A stretch of 64,000 nt of DNA from Saccharothrix tamanrassetensis (GCF_014203665.1 NZ_JACHJN010000008.1:248001-312000), one strand, 5' to 3'; positions 8,896 through 16,963 are shown, counted from the first letter of the stretch. The notes: generated by a model from the sequence alone, not told the origin. Program-made: numbers and translations.

Positions 8896-8991
8896 CGGCG
8901 TGCGGAGGACGCGGCGCGGGATCTCCCGGCCGATCACCGTCCCGGTCCCGTCGCCGCCCGGCCGGACGCACGCCGGAAGCGTGGAACCGGC

Positions 8992-10680
8992 CTACTGTCG
9001 TTTCTTCACGTTCTCGCCACCGGATCCGGCCTCTTTGATGAATCGGGCCGCGAGTTCCGGGGTCGAGCCTCTGACGAACGCGAGCGACTGGCGGGTGCCG
9101 GCGTCCGGCAGCACGTAGTGCCGTTCTCCCGCCGAGGTGGGGATCTGCACGGTCATCCGCCGGCCCATCCGCTGGAGGATCGACTGGCGCAGGGTCCAGC
9201 CGATCACCGCGCGGTCCTGGAGCGCGACCGTGGTGCGGCTGAACGCCCCTCGGCGGACCACCAGGTACGAGCCGCTGAGCGCGTGGCCGAGCGCCAGGTA
9301 CGCGAGCACGGCGGCGAGCAGCGCCACCGGCCAGATCCCGACCCCGACCAGCCACGTCCAGTCCGGCAGGACATCGGTCCGGCCGAGCCAGAACAGCACG
9401 CCCGCGACGATCGCCGAGCCGTAGGTGGCCCAGAGGAGGCGTCGGGTCAGCGCACCGCGTGGGTGGCGCTTCAGCCGTGCCTCCATCGGGCTGGGTTCGC
9501 CGGCGAGTACCTTGGCGGCCACCTCGCGGGCCTCCCGCATCCGCACGCGGGGAAGGATGCTCGCCGCGGCGTCGTCGCCCGACCCCTGCTTCAGACCGGT
9601 GGTGACGACACTCGTCTTGGTGAGGCCGAGCCAGCGCCAGACCAGCGGTTCCTTGAAGCTGATGCCGCGGATGCGCGCTTCGTCGCGGTACACCGTGCGG
9701 GTGCTGAGCAGCCCTCGCCGGGTGAGCAGCGCCGGGCGGCCCTTCGTGGCGGTGCGGACGAGCGCGAAGTTCCAGTTCCCCATCGCGAAGCCGAGGGCGA
9801 GGCCGACGAAGCCGAACGGGTAGGCCACCGCGCAGCAGAGGACGAGCGACCACCAGAACCCGCGTTGCTCGTAGCCGACCAGGTCGCCGATGAAGTCGAG
9901 GAGGTCCACGCCGAACGGCTGGAGGAACCAGTAGAGGCCGAAGACCGGGCCGCCGACCACGAAAATGGCCCAGACGCTGAACATCTCGTAGAGGATCCAC
10001 GGTCTGCGGAACCGGGCGAGGACTTCCTCCTGCGGCGCGGGCTCCGGCTCGACGGCCTCGCGGCCCGCCTCCTCCGGTCCGCCCGCCGCCACCGGTTCGC
10101 CCTCGGCCACCGGCAGGGGACGCGGGGCCGGTTCGTCCGACGCGTCCGGCATCAGCTTGCGGCGGAGTTCCTCGGCGGTGGCGATGGAGAGCGCATCCAG
10201 CTTGAACGAGGACCTCGACTCCCCGGATCCGATGTGGACCACCCGCACCCCGGCGAGGCGGTGCCGCAGCCGCACACTGCTGTCCACGCTCCGGATGCGA
10301 TCCCGGGGGACGTAGCGGTACTTGCGCACCAGCCAGCCGGTCTTGCGCTCGACGCGTTCGTCGGTGACGCGGTACCGGGTCTTGAGGAAGCGGAGGAAGG
10401 CCAGCACGGTGGCGGAGACCCCGACCGCGCTGGCGATGAGCAGCGGCCACGCGGGACCGGCCGGGGTGTTCAGCACGGCGGTGGCCAGCATGCCGGGGAC
10501 GATGGAGAGGATCAGCCGGACCAGGTTGACCCACACCATCCGGATGCTGAGGCGTTCCCAGGGGATCTCCGGGTGGCTCTCGGGGCCGGGCGCGATTTCG
10601 GGCTCGACCTCGACGGGAACGGCTTCGACCGCGTCGGTGCGCTCGGTCGTCGTGTCCGAGGTGGAGTTCCCGGCGGTCAC
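8992..10680 (-). CDS. YdbT-like membrane protein with bacterial PH domains
   Basis: A 562-residue membrane protein with repeated bPH2 domains, the larger partner of a YdbS/YdbT pair. Hydrophobic hairpins alternate with PH-like segments of the form RYRVTDERVERKTGWLVRKYRYVPRDRIRSVD, and the last such domain ends in HYVLPDAG. An acidic, proline-rich N-terminal tail precedes the first helix. The GTG start (10678-10680) overlaps the YdbS stop as GTGA, so the two are translationally coupled. In Bacillus the homologous pair belongs to a cell-envelope stress regulon and contributes to bacteriocin resistance. Its location inside an antibiotic cluster makes self-protection a reasonable but untested idea. 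Confidence 0.85.
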   Translation of the reverse strand: MTAGNSTSDTTTERTDAVEAVPVEVEPEIAPGPESHPEIPWERLSIRMVWVNLVRLILSIVPGMLATAVLNTPAGPAWPLLIASAVGVSATVLAFLRFLKTRYRVTDERVERKTGWLVRKYRYVPRDRIRSVDSSVRLRHRLAGVRVVHIGSGESRSSFKLDALSIATAEELRRKLMPDASDEPAPRPLPVAEGEPVAAGGPEEAGREAVEPEPAPQEEVLARFRRPWILYEMFSVWAIFVVGGPVFGLYWFLQPFGVDLLDFIGDLVGYEQRGFWWSLVLCCAVAYPFGFVGLALGFAMGNWNFALVRTATKGRPALLTRRGLLSTRTVYRDEARIRGISFKEPLVWRWLGLTKTSVVTTGLKQGSGDDAAASILPRVRMREAREVAAKVLAGEPSPMEARLKRHPRGALTRRLLWATYGSAIVAGVLFWLGRTDVLPDWTWLVGVGIWPVALLAAVLAYLALGHALSGSYLVVRRGAFSRTTVALQDRAVIGWTLRQSILQRMGRRMTVQIPTSAGERHYVLPDAGTRQSLAFVRGSTPELAARFIKEAGSGGENVKKRQ

Positions 10681-11207
10681 GTCGCGTCTCCCGGGGTGGC
10701 CTGGGTGATCTCGTTGAGGTGGCGCACGGTTTTCTCGGCGACCTCGACGTCCAGGCCTTCGATGGTGATGCCGCCCTCGCTGGACGCGGTGACCACCTTG
10801 ACCGTGGCCAGGCCGAGCATCTGCTGCAGCGGGCCGCGTTCGGTGTCGATTCGCTGGATGCGCGAAATCGGGATGATCCGCCATTCCCTGGTGAGCCACC
10901 CCTGCAACACGTAGACCGCTTCGTCCGAGGTTTCCCAGCGGTGCACCAGATAGCGCCAGGTCGGCATGACGGCGAGGTTCACCAGGTAGACCGCACCGAT
11001 GATCAGGGTGATCGGCAGCAGCCACGTCCGGATGTTCTCGAACAGCACGTACAGGGTGACCAGAACGCCCAGCACGCCCAATGCCCAGAAAAACGTGTTC
11101 AGCGTGCGCCAGAGGATGAACCGGCGGTCGACCCGGTGCCGGGGAGGGTGGATGACGAACTCCTCCGAACCAAGTCCCAATGGCGCTGAAGGGGACGCTT
11201 CGGTCAT
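10677..11207 (-). CDS. YdbS-like bacterial PH domain membrane protein
   Basis: A 176-residue protein with two adjacent membrane segments (around FILWRTLNTFFWALGVLGVL and LLPITLIIGAVYLVNLAV) followed by a single bPH2 domain (VLQGWLTREWRIIPISRIQRIDTERGPLQQMLGLATVKV). The ATG at 11205-11207 has GGAG nine bases upstream; an in-frame ATG five codons earlier has no ribosome site. It is coupled to the YdbT-like gene by a GTGA overlap. The 438-bp upstream region contains a strong copy of the cluster palindrome (11497-11518), suggesting it is regulated with the biosynthetic genes. Confidence 0.85.
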   Translation of the reverse strand: MTEASPSAPLGLGSEEFVIHPPRHRVDRRFILWRTLNTFFWALGVLGVLVTLYVLFENIRTWLLPITLIIGAVYLVNLAVMPTWRYLVHRWETSDEAVYVLQGWLTREWRIIPISRIQRIDTERGPLQQMLGLATVKVVTASSEGGITIEGLDVEVAEKTVRHLNEITQATPGDAT

Positions 11208-11496
11208 GACTTCATGCTCCATCAGTTCGTGAGCCGAGGCAACGAGGTGATCTCGGCGAACCCGGCTCGGACACCGGCGACCGCGCTGTTACCCGGCCCG
11301 CACCGCCTCGGCGGACGCGGCTTCGCCCCGCCGGCCCGACATCGGCACGCCCGGCGGCACGCTACGGCCGGCCGTCACACAAGATCGACATCACCGTACA
11401 GGCCCGCCCGCATTCACCCCTTTTCGGGCACGAATGACTCGGGCCGAGCCGCCGAGAACCACCCCGCTGCCATGGTGGACGTACACAGCCGCAGGC

Positions 11497-11518
11497 GTTG
11501 TCTCGCCGGCGGGACAAC
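11497..11518. promoter_or_regulatory. Putative operator, extended palindrome around GTCTCGCCGGCGGGAC
   Basis: The 16-bp core at 11500-11515 matches the cluster consensus at 15 of 16 positions. Symmetry extends by GTT/AAC on either side, giving 10 of 11 paired positions over 22 bp. It lies 290 bp upstream of the YdbS-like start. Confidence 0.55.
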
Positions 11519-11602
11519 GGTGTCCGGCGCGAGGCGATCGCGCCGACCGCCCTGCCGTCGCGGGGAGGCGGGGAGGCCCAGCGCCGAGATCGCCGCCGGG
11601 CT

Positions 11603-11618
11603 CTCCCGCCGGCGGACC
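11603..11618. promoter_or_regulatory. Weak copy of the cluster operator
   Basis: CTCCCGCCGGCGGACC matches the GTCCCGCCGGCGGGAC consensus at 13 of 16 positions, about 27 bp past the ACP stop. In DNA this GC-rich such a match may be chance. Confidence 0.25.
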
Positions 11619-11645
11619 TCGGCTGCCGACGCGATCGCGCGGGCC

Positions 11646-11999
11646 TCAGTTCCGGGTGGCGCCCTGCTTCTCGGCCGCGGCCTCGGGCTGCTCGCCCTCT
11701 TCGCCGGCTTCGGCCGCCGCATCGTCCTCCGCGGCGAGGCGGACGATGAACGCGGCCAGGTCGCGGAAGGTCTCGCCCTCCTGGAAGTTCTCGAAGCGCT
11801 CCAGCAGCTTCATCCCGGTGGTGTTCTCCAGTTCCAGCAGGATCTGGACCATCGAGAAGGAGTCGAGATCGACCAGGGACTGCGGCTCCGGCACGTCCGG
11901 CTGCTCGGAGCAGATCAGCTGGGCGGTGTTGCGCACCATCTCCTCGACCTCGTCGACGAGTGTCAGGTCGACCTTGGCGGCGAGATTGTTGTCCGACAT
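11646..11999 (-). CDS. Stand-alone acyl carrier protein
   Basis: A 117-residue acidic protein with the phosphopantetheine attachment motif in LVDLDSFSMVQILLELEN; the serine of DSF is the predicted attachment site. A low-complexity Ala/Glu tail of about 35 residues follows the carrier domain. The ATG at 11997-11999 is preceded by AAGGAG. No ketosynthase or peptide synthetase is in this window, so a role as a discrete carrier is likely. One possibility is holding an activated aromatic acid for transfer to an amine by the GNAT-like proteins encoded divergently. An amino-acid carrier role is an alternative. Confidence 0.85.
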   Translation of the reverse strand: MSDNNLAAKVDLTLVDEVEEMVRNTAQLICSEQPDVPEPQSLVDLDSFSMVQILLELENTTGMKLLERFENFQEGETFRDLAAFIVRLAAEDDAAAEAGEEGEQPEAAAEKQGATRN

Positions 12000-12407
12000 G
12001 TCCTCAGTAGCTCCTTCACTTCTTTCGTGCGGCCGGGACGGCGTCGACACGTGCAGAACGTGAGATCGGGGTGATGATCTTCGCCGCGCCGTTCAGGTGC
12101 GAAGCGCACCTTCGGCGCGACTCATTCCCAATAGATGCCTGACCGGTGGGCAACCGGAACCTGGGCCGACAGTAGGCAGCGCGCCGGTCCCCGGTCAACA
12201 ACGAATGAGGCCGGTCCGCCGAAGTGATTCATCGCGGCACTCGGTCGGCTTCCCGCCCGATGTCGCTCGTGTACGATCTGACTTCAGCGGGGGTTCGGGC
12301 ACCTCCGACGAATTCCGCGGAATGTCCAGCAGTCGAATGCGTCCCGCCGGCGGGACGAACGCCGACCGTCTCCGCGCGCCTCGAACAATCAAGTACGGAG
12401 GGGACCT
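12000..12407. promoter_or_regulatory. Divergent promoter region between the ACP and GNAT/cysteate synthase genes
   Basis: A 408-bp non-coding region serving the minus-strand ACP gene and the plus-strand GNAT/cysteate synthase/GNAT operon. A perfect copy of the cluster palindrome sits at 12341-12356, 52 bp before the GNAT start. No other open reading frame is convincing. Confidence 0.65.
12341..12356. promoter_or_regulatory. Putative operator GTCCCGCCGGCGGGAC (perfect palindrome)
   Basis: A perfect 16-bp palindrome 52 bp upstream of the first plus-strand GNAT-like gene and 342 bp upstream of the ACP gene. It lies between divergent genes, so it cannot be a terminator for either; this supports an operator role. 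Confidence 0.65.
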
Positions 12408-12977
12408 ATGTCGCTGTATCCCCATGTGAGGGCTCGCAGGGTGGAACTGCGGCCGGGGACCGCCGACGACGGCCCGAGGTTCTACCAGACCCTGCTCCGG
12501 GTGGGGGTGGAAAGCCTGCCCGCACCGGGCGCGTTCCGCAAGCAGTTCCTCGGCAACCTCCAGGCCATGTTCCGGATCCAGCGCCACGGCTCCGACGAGG
12601 TCATCGGATTCGCCACGCTGCGGGAACTGGGCCAGGCCCGGCACATCCGGCTCGCGGTGTACGTGGAGAAGGACCGGGGTCGGAACGGGGTTTCCGGCGA
12701 AGCGCTCTACCTGGTCGTCAACTACGCCTTCGCCACCTACAACGTCGACACCATCCTCTGCCGGACCACCGAGGCGAGCTTCGCCTACCTGCGGGGTGGC
12801 GGTGACGAGTTCCAGAAACCCATCGGAATCTTCCCGGGACACCGGTACTTCCGCGGTCGCCTGCTCGACCTGCACCACTTCCTGATCTTCCGGGACGAGT
12901 GGAGCGCGTACTGGAACGAGATCGAGCACTACATGATCGGGCCCGGCAGGTCACAGGTCACCACCGCCAGTACGTAG
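12408..12977 (+). CDS. GNAT-like N-acyltransferase 1
   Basis: A 189-residue protein of GNAT-like length and layout: an N-terminal substrate strand (RRVELRPGTADDGPRFYQTLLRVG), a central core (DEVIGFATL, IRLAVYVEKDRGRNGVSGEALYLVVNYAF) and a C-terminal part rich in aromatic residues. It is clearly paralogous to the protein at 14338-14871 (shared LYPH/LFPY start, DDGP, VNYAF/VNFAF, HRYFRGRLLD/HLYFHGRLWD). GGAGGGG precedes the ATG. The two paralogues flank a cysteate synthase-like gene with short spacing, forming one operon. A role in acyl transfer to a sulfonated amine is inferred from context; the acyl-CoA or ACP pocket cannot be verified. Confidence 0.7.
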   Translation: MSLYPHVRARRVELRPGTADDGPRFYQTLLRVGVESLPAPGAFRKQFLGNLQAMFRIQRHGSDEVIGFATLRELGQARHIRLAVYVEKDRGRNGVSGEALYLVVNYAFATYNVDTILCRTTEASFAYLRGGGDEFQKPIGIFPGHRYFRGRLLDLHHFLIFRDEWSAYWNEIEHYMIGPGRSQVTTAST

Positions 12978-12992
12978 CGCCGGAGGGATCAC

Positions 12993-14291
12993 ATGTCCGT
13001 GAGTCACCCGCTGGATCAGCACTACCTGCTGAACTGCCGAACCTGTGGCCGGCGCCAAGCCGATGACGGCCTGCTGCTCGAATGCCCCGGACAGCACGAG
13101 ACCTCGTTGCTGCGCACGGAGTACCGCGCCACCGCACTGGTCCCGGAGTCGGCCGAGCGGGGTTTGTACCGGTACCGGAACTGGCTGCCCATCAGGCGAA
13201 CGCTTCCGGACGCGGGCGGCACGGTCACGTACCGGAGCACCACCGGCGTGGGGAAGCACCTCGGGCTGACCGATCTCTGGATCGCGTTCAACGGGTACTG
13301 GCCGGAGCGCGACGCGCGGCTGAGCACCGCGACCTTCAAAGAGCTCGAAGCGTATACCGTGCTCGGCCGGCTTCCCGCGTCGAGCGCACCACTGGTGATC
13401 TCGTCCGCCGGCAACACCGCGGCGGCTTTCGCCGAACTGTGCTCCAAGCACCGGATCGACTGCGTGGTGGTGGTTCCGTCGACCAGCCTGGGAAAGCTGC
13501 GGTTCGCCGAGCCCCTCGACCCGTGTGTCTGCCTGATTGCGCTGGACCGGGCGGACTACACCGACGCCATCGTGTTCGGTGAGTCGATCGCCCGGCAGCA
13601 CCGGCTCCAGCTGGAGGGCGGGACCAAGAACGTCGGCAGGCGGGACGGCTTGGCGACCGTGCTGTACAACGCTTTCGAGGCGATGTCCGGCCTGCCCGAG
13701 TTCTACTTCCAGGGGATCGGCAGCGGGGCCGGCGCCATCGCGGTGCACGAGGCCGCGCAGCGCCTCTCCCGAGCCGGTCGGACGGGCCCGACGCCGCGGC
13801 TGATGCTCTGCCAGAACTCGGACTTCAGCCCGGTGCGCGCCGCGTGGAGTCCCGGGGCGGCACCGCCCGCCACCGAGGACCGGAAGGTGGTCGACGGGGT
13901 CTACGCCGCCGAGCTGACCAACCGGCGACCGCCCTACGCCGTGCGCGGCGGTCTGCGCGACTGCCTGACCGAGAGCCGCGGCGACGTGCTGGTGGCCGAC
14001 GCCGCGTCGGCGCGGGACGCCGCCGGGATGTTCCGCGATCTCGAAGGGATCGACATCGAACCGGCCGCCGCGGTGGCACTCGCCTGCCTGCGGGAGTCCG
14101 TGATCCGCGGTCTGGTCCCGAGTTCGGCCAAGGTGCTGCTCAACGTCACCGGTGGTGGCCGGGCCCGTCGGGAGACCGAGCACGAACTGGCCACCGCGCG
14201 ACCGGACCTCCGCATCGACCGCGCGGACCTCGGCTCGGCGGCGGTGGCGGAGGCCGTCGGGAAGCTGATCGACGCCTTCGCACGCGTGTGA
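12993..14291 (+). CDS. Cysteate synthase-like PLP enzyme (threonine synthase superfamily)
   Basis: A 432-residue fold-type II PLP enzyme. A short N-terminal cysteine cluster (C15, C18, C31) resembles that of threonine and cysteate synthases. The presumed Schiff-base lysine is K116 in TATFKELEA, the substrate-binding loop SSAGNT spans 137-142, and a TGGG phosphate-binding loop lies near the C-terminus. The block IAFNGYWPE...FKELEA is of the cysteate synthase kind, in which O-phosphoserine plus sulfite gives L-cysteate and phosphate. GGAGG precedes the ATG. Its neighbours, a PanD-like decarboxylase and an APS kinase, support sulfonate chemistry. An ordinary threonine synthase is less likely because of the context and the divergent loop. 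Confidence 0.72.
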   Translation: MSVSHPLDQHYLLNCRTCGRRQADDGLLLECPGQHETSLLRTEYRATALVPESAERGLYRYRNWLPIRRTLPDAGGTVTYRSTTGVGKHLGLTDLWIAFNGYWPERDARLSTATFKELEAYTVLGRLPASSAPLVISSAGNTAAAFAELCSKHRIDCVVVVPSTSLGKLRFAEPLDPCVCLIALDRADYTDAIVFGESIARQHRLQLEGGTKNVGRRDGLATVLYNAFEAMSGLPEFYFQGIGSGAGAIAVHEAAQRLSRAGRTGPTPRLMLCQNSDFSPVRAAWSPGAAPPATEDRKVVDGVYAAELTNRRPPYAVRGGLRDCLTESRGDVLVADAASARDAAGMFRDLEGIDIEPAAAVALACLRESVIRGLVPSSAKVLLNVTGGGRARRETEHELATARPDLRIDRADLGSAAVAEAVGKLIDAFARV

Positions 14292-14337
14292 CGAACTGTC
14301 CTTCCTGCCCTGTGACAAGAAGTTGAGGTGGCGAACC

Positions 14338-14871
14338 GTGCTCTTCCCGTACTCCGAGTCCAAGCGGATCACCCTGACCCCGGCGACATCCGAAGACGGG
14401 CCCGAGGTCTACGACGTCCTGTTCCGGCTCGGGCGCCAGACCCTGCCGCCCCTGGAGGTCTTCCTGCGCGACTACACCGGCGGCTTCGACGCGCAGTTCC
14501 TGGTGCGGCGCCGGGACGACGGCGAGCTGGTCGGCGTGACGAGCCTGGCCGACCAGGAAACGGCCGGGCACATCCTGGCCTCGGTGCACGTCAACGCCGA
14601 ACAGCCGGTGGAGATCGCGGCGGACGCGGCGGCGTTGACGGTGAACTTCGCCTTCGCCAACTGGCGCCTGCGGAAGGTGTACATCCATTCCCACGAGGAG
14701 GACCTCGCCGCCCTCGGTTTCGCCGGCGAGAACGCGGCGATCGTCCGGGAAGAGGCGGTGCTCCCGGACCACCTTTACTTCCACGGCCGTCTCTGGGACA
14801 TGCACGTTTACGCGATCTACCGCGAGCAGTGGGACGAGTACGGCATCGAGCTGCTGAACCACATCGTTTGA
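14338..14871 (+). CDS. GNAT-like N-acyltransferase 2
   Basis: A 177-residue paralogue of the protein at 12408-12977. The GTG at 14338 follows GAGG at a good distance and aligns with the start of the paralogue; an in-frame TTG at 14323 would add five residues. Visible core segments are RITLTPATSEDGPEVYDVLFRLG, ELVGVTSL and VNFAFANWRLRKVYIHSHEED, the last fitting the GNAT beta-4/alpha-3 region. It is co-transcribed with the cysteate synthase-like gene. Two similar acyltransferases could act on different acceptors, or one may be a non-catalytic partner. Confidence 0.7.
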   Translation: MLFPYSESKRITLTPATSEDGPEVYDVLFRLGRQTLPPLEVFLRDYTGGFDAQFLVRRRDDGELVGVTSLADQETAGHILASVHVNAEQPVEIAADAAALTVNFAFANWRLRKVYIHSHEEDLAALGFAGENAAIVREEAVLPDHLYFHGRLWDMHVYAIYREQWDEYGIELLNHIV

Positions 14872-14873
14872 CC

Positions 14874-14908
14874 CACTCACCGGTCAGTGGCCCGCCGGCC
14901 GGTGGGTG
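14874..14908 (+). terminator. Possible terminator hairpin after GNAT 2
   Basis: The arms CACTCACCGG (14874-14883) and CCGGTGGGTG (14899-14908) form a 10-bp stem with one G-U pair, 3 bases after the stop codon. There is no U-tract. Confidence 0.4.
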
Positions 14909-14928
14909 AACACTTCCGGGAACGAAGA

Positions 14929-14998
14929 CGGCGGACACGGCACTGTTGAAAGAATGTCGATCAGACAATTCTGCGATCAACACGTGCCGTGTCCGCCG
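14929..14998. terminator. 70-base nested hairpin between convergent genes
   Basis: Perfect 15-bp outer arms (14929-14943 and 14984-14998) enclose a second stem TGTTGA/TCAACA and a third stem AGAAT-GTC/GAC-A-ATTCT, giving an almost continuous 70-base imperfect hairpin. It lies between the convergent GNAT 2 and PanD-like genes, so a bidirectional terminator is the simplest reading. The length is unusual and a small mobile-element remnant is possible. Confidence 0.6.
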
Positions 14999-15078
14999 GT
15001 GTCATTCGAGCGTTGTCCGGCGCGAAGGGCTTAGCCGGTCTTCTGCCCGCTGCGGGAAATTCTCTCCCGGATCGCTCC

Positions 15079-15498
15079 TCAGTCGGACGCGACCACGTCA
15101 CCGCGAATCATGTCGGTACCCGGGACCGCCGCGGCCGCGTCGTGCCCGGAGTCGATGACGGCGTTCTTCTGGTCCACGAACACCACCCGCGGCTCCAGCT
15201 TGTCCGCTTCTTCCTCGGTCACCGTGCAGTAGGCGATGATGATGACCATGTCCCCGACCTGCACCAGGCGCGAAGACGGCCCGTTCACGCCGATGACGCC
15301 GCTGCCTGCCGGGCCCTTGATGACGTAGGTGGAGAAACGGCTCCCATTGTTCAGGTTGACGATGGTGACCCGCTGGTTGGCCCTGATCTCGGCGGCCCGC
15401 ATCAGGTCTTCGGCGATGGTGAGGGAGCCGACGTAGTGCAGATTTGCCTGCGTGATCGTGGCGCGATGAATCTTCGACTTGAGCATCTCCAAAAACAT
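15079..15498 (-). CDS. panD: PanD-type alpha-decarboxylase, candidate cysteate (or aspartate) decarboxylase
   Basis: A 139-residue pyruvoyl decarboxylase. The self-cleavage site HYVGS is at residues 21-25, predicting cleavage at G24/S25 to give the pyruvoyl group. The substrate residues K9, R54, T57, Y58 and N72 are conserved. The usual NGAAAH loop at 72-77 reads NGPSSR, so the Ala-Ala-Ala beside the active site is replaced by Pro-Ser-Ser. GGAG precedes the ATG at 15496-15498. PanD normally makes beta-alanine for pantothenate; here no panB/panC is nearby and the gene lies beside a cysteate synthase. Decarboxylation of cysteate to taurine is the contextual inference. The family is certain, the substrate is not. 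Confidence 0.85.
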   Translation of the reverse strand: MFLEMLKSKIHRATITQANLHYVGSLTIAEDLMRAAEIRANQRVTIVNLNNGSRFSTYVIKGPAGSGVIGVNGPSSRLVQVGDMVIIIAYCTVTEEEADKLEPRVVFVDQKNAVIDSGHDAAAAVPGTDMIRGDVVASD

Positions 15499-15853
15499 CG
15501 GGTCTCCTACCGGCGAACGCGTCACTGAGGGCTGTGGGGTCGCCCGTGCGGCAGATCCGGCGAATCGGGCGACCCGACTCAGCCTACGCAGCCGAAGCTG
15601 CCCGGGTCCATGTCGACGAGCCTGCGGCGATCCGCCGGATGTCCCGCTGGCGGGACTCGTGAACGCCTTGTGGTACCCGATGCGGCGTGGTTTCCTGGAG
15701 TTCGCCGAAATTGTGCTCGGCAGCCGGCGGGCGCCTGGGGTGATGGACGGTTCACGGACCGGTTGCGGCGACCGTCCCGAATTGCCCTCCATGCTTCGCG
15801 CGAGTCCACCAGTCGGCCACCAGTGGCTGACCACCCGGAGGAGACCTGTCTTA
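15499..15853. promoter_or_regulatory. Divergent promoter region between panD-like and aminotransferase genes
   Basis: A 355-bp non-coding region. It carries a copy of the cluster palindrome at 15641-15656, about 143 bp upstream of the PanD-like start and 198 bp upstream of the aminotransferase start. Confidence 0.6.
15641..15656. promoter_or_regulatory. Putative operator GTCCCGCTGGCGGGAC
   Basis: The same variant as at 7345-7360 (central CT instead of CC), placed between two divergent biosynthetic genes. A terminator role is therefore excluded by geometry. Confidence 0.62.
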
Positions 15854-16963
15854 ATGACGCTGCACGTCTGGGGCTATTTGCCGGAGTACGAGAAAGAGCG
15901 CGACGACATCCTCGACGCGGTCGACTCCGTCTTTCGATCGGGCAAGCTGGTACTCGGGCCGAGTGTCAAGGCGTTCGAGGAGGAGTTCGCCGCGTACCAC
16001 GGTGTCCCGCACTGCGTGGGCGTGGACAACGGCACGAACGCCATCGTGCTCGGGCTGCGCGCCCTCGGGATCGGTGCCGGGGACGAGGTGATCACGGTGT
16101 CGAACACCGCGGCGCCCACCGTGGTGGCGATCGACGCGGTGGGGGCCACGCCGGTGTTCGTGGACGTCGACCGCGACACCTACCTGATGCGGGTCGACCA
16201 GGTGGAGGCCGCCATCACCAGCCGCACCAGGTGCCTGCTGCCGGTGCACCTCTACGGGCAGTGCGTGGACATGGCGCCGCTGGAGGCCATCGCCGCCGAG
16301 CACGGCCTGCCGATCCTGGAGGACTGCGCGCAGGCGCACGGTGCCCGCCACCACGGCCGGATCGCCGGTTCGATGGGCAAGGCCGCGGCTTTCTCCTTCT
16401 ACCCGACCAAGGTGCTCGGTGCCTACGGTGACGGCGGCGCCACCATCACCGTGGACACCGAGGTGGAGGAACGCCTGCGCCGCCTGCGGTACTACGGCAT
16501 GGAGAAGGTCTACCACGTCGTCTCCACGCCCGGTTACAACAGCCGGCTCGACGAGGTGCAGGCCGAGATCCTCCGCCGCAAGCTGACCCGGCTCGACGAC
16601 TACATCGCCCGTCGCCGGCTGATCGCCGCGCGGTACGAGGAGGCCTTCGCCGGCACCGACCTCGTGACGCCGAAGACGGCCCCGGGCAACGACCACGTGT
16701 ACTACGTGTACGTGGTGCGCCACCCGAAGCGGGACGAGGTCATCGCGGCGCTCAAGGCCAGGGACATCGCGCTCAACATCAGCTACCCGTGGCCCGTGCA
16801 CACCCAGTCCGGGTTCGCGCACCTCGGCTACGCCAAGGGTTCGCTGCCGGTCACCGAAGAGGTGGCCGACCAGATCTTCTCGCTGCCGATGTTCCCCTCG
16901 CTCTCCGACGTCGAGCAGGAACACGTCATCGACACGCTGCGCGACGTGCTGGCGAAGGTCTGA
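15854..16963 (+). CDS. NDP-hexose 3-aminotransferase (DegT/DnrJ/EryC1 family)
   Basis: A 369-residue PLP-dependent sugar aminotransferase. The PLP lysine is K186 in [14 protein letters not shown], and D157 (LEDCAQ) contacts the pyridine nitrogen. The N-terminal [16 protein letters not shown], the [16 protein letters not shown] cofactor block and the [21 protein letters not shown] segment are typical of EvaB/TylB-like enzymes, which put an amino group on C-3 of 3-keto-deoxyhexoses. The ATG at 15854 follows GGAGGAG. With the 2,3-dehydratase and C-methyltransferase it fits a branched 3-amino-2,3,6-trideoxysugar (vancosamine or saccharosamine class). Confidence 0.88.
   Translation: MTLHVWGYLPEYEKERDDILDAVDSVFRSGKLVLGPSVKAFEEEFAAYHGVPHCVGVDNGTNAIVLGLRALGIGAGDEVITVSNTAAPTVVAIDAVGATPVFVDVDRDTYLMRVDQVEAAITSRTRCLLPVHLYGQCVDMAPLEAIAAEHGLPILEDCAQAHGARHHGRIAGSMGKAAAFSFYPTKVLGAYGDGGATITVDTEVEERLRRLRYYGMEKVYHVVSTPGYNSRLDEVQAEILRRKLTRLDDYIARRRLIAARYEEAFAGTDLVTPKTAPGNDHVYYVYVVRHPKRDEVIAALKARDIALNISYPWPVHTQSGFAHLGYAKGSLPVTEEVADQIFSLPMFPSLSDVEQEHVIDTLRDVLAKV

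Larger units (their letters stand above)
8361..8991. promoter_or_regulatory. 631-bp intergenic region upstream of the aldo-keto reductase
   Basis: No convincing gene is present. The region holds a hairpin at 8385-8407 (AAAGAG...CTCTTT) close to the reductase start. It also holds a clean inverted repeat at 8432-8449, an inverted repeat CGGGTCG...CGACCCG at 8705-8726, a degenerate copy of the cluster operator at 8737-8752, and short CGTGGGACG repeats at 8866-8895. The AT-rich stretch around 8360-8420 is the likely promoter of the reductase. Confidence 0.6.
11208..11645. promoter_or_regulatory. 438-bp intergenic region between the ACP gene and the ydbST-like pair
   Basis: No gene is supported. 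The region must carry the promoter of the ydbST-like pair and the end of the ACP transcript. It contains a 22-bp near-perfect palindrome (11497-11518) of the cluster-operator type and a weaker match at 11603-11618. Confidence 0.6.

Noticed and set aside
14929..14998. Possible riboswitch
   Set aside because: It lies between the 3' ends of convergent genes, where a leader riboswitch would have no target; a terminator or mobile remnant fits better.
15079..15498. Simple assignment of the PanD-like protein to pantothenate synthesis
   Set aside because: Not adopted as the main reading because there are no panB/panC genes nearby and it lies among cysteate synthase and sugar genes; it remains the alternative and needs a genome-wide panD count.
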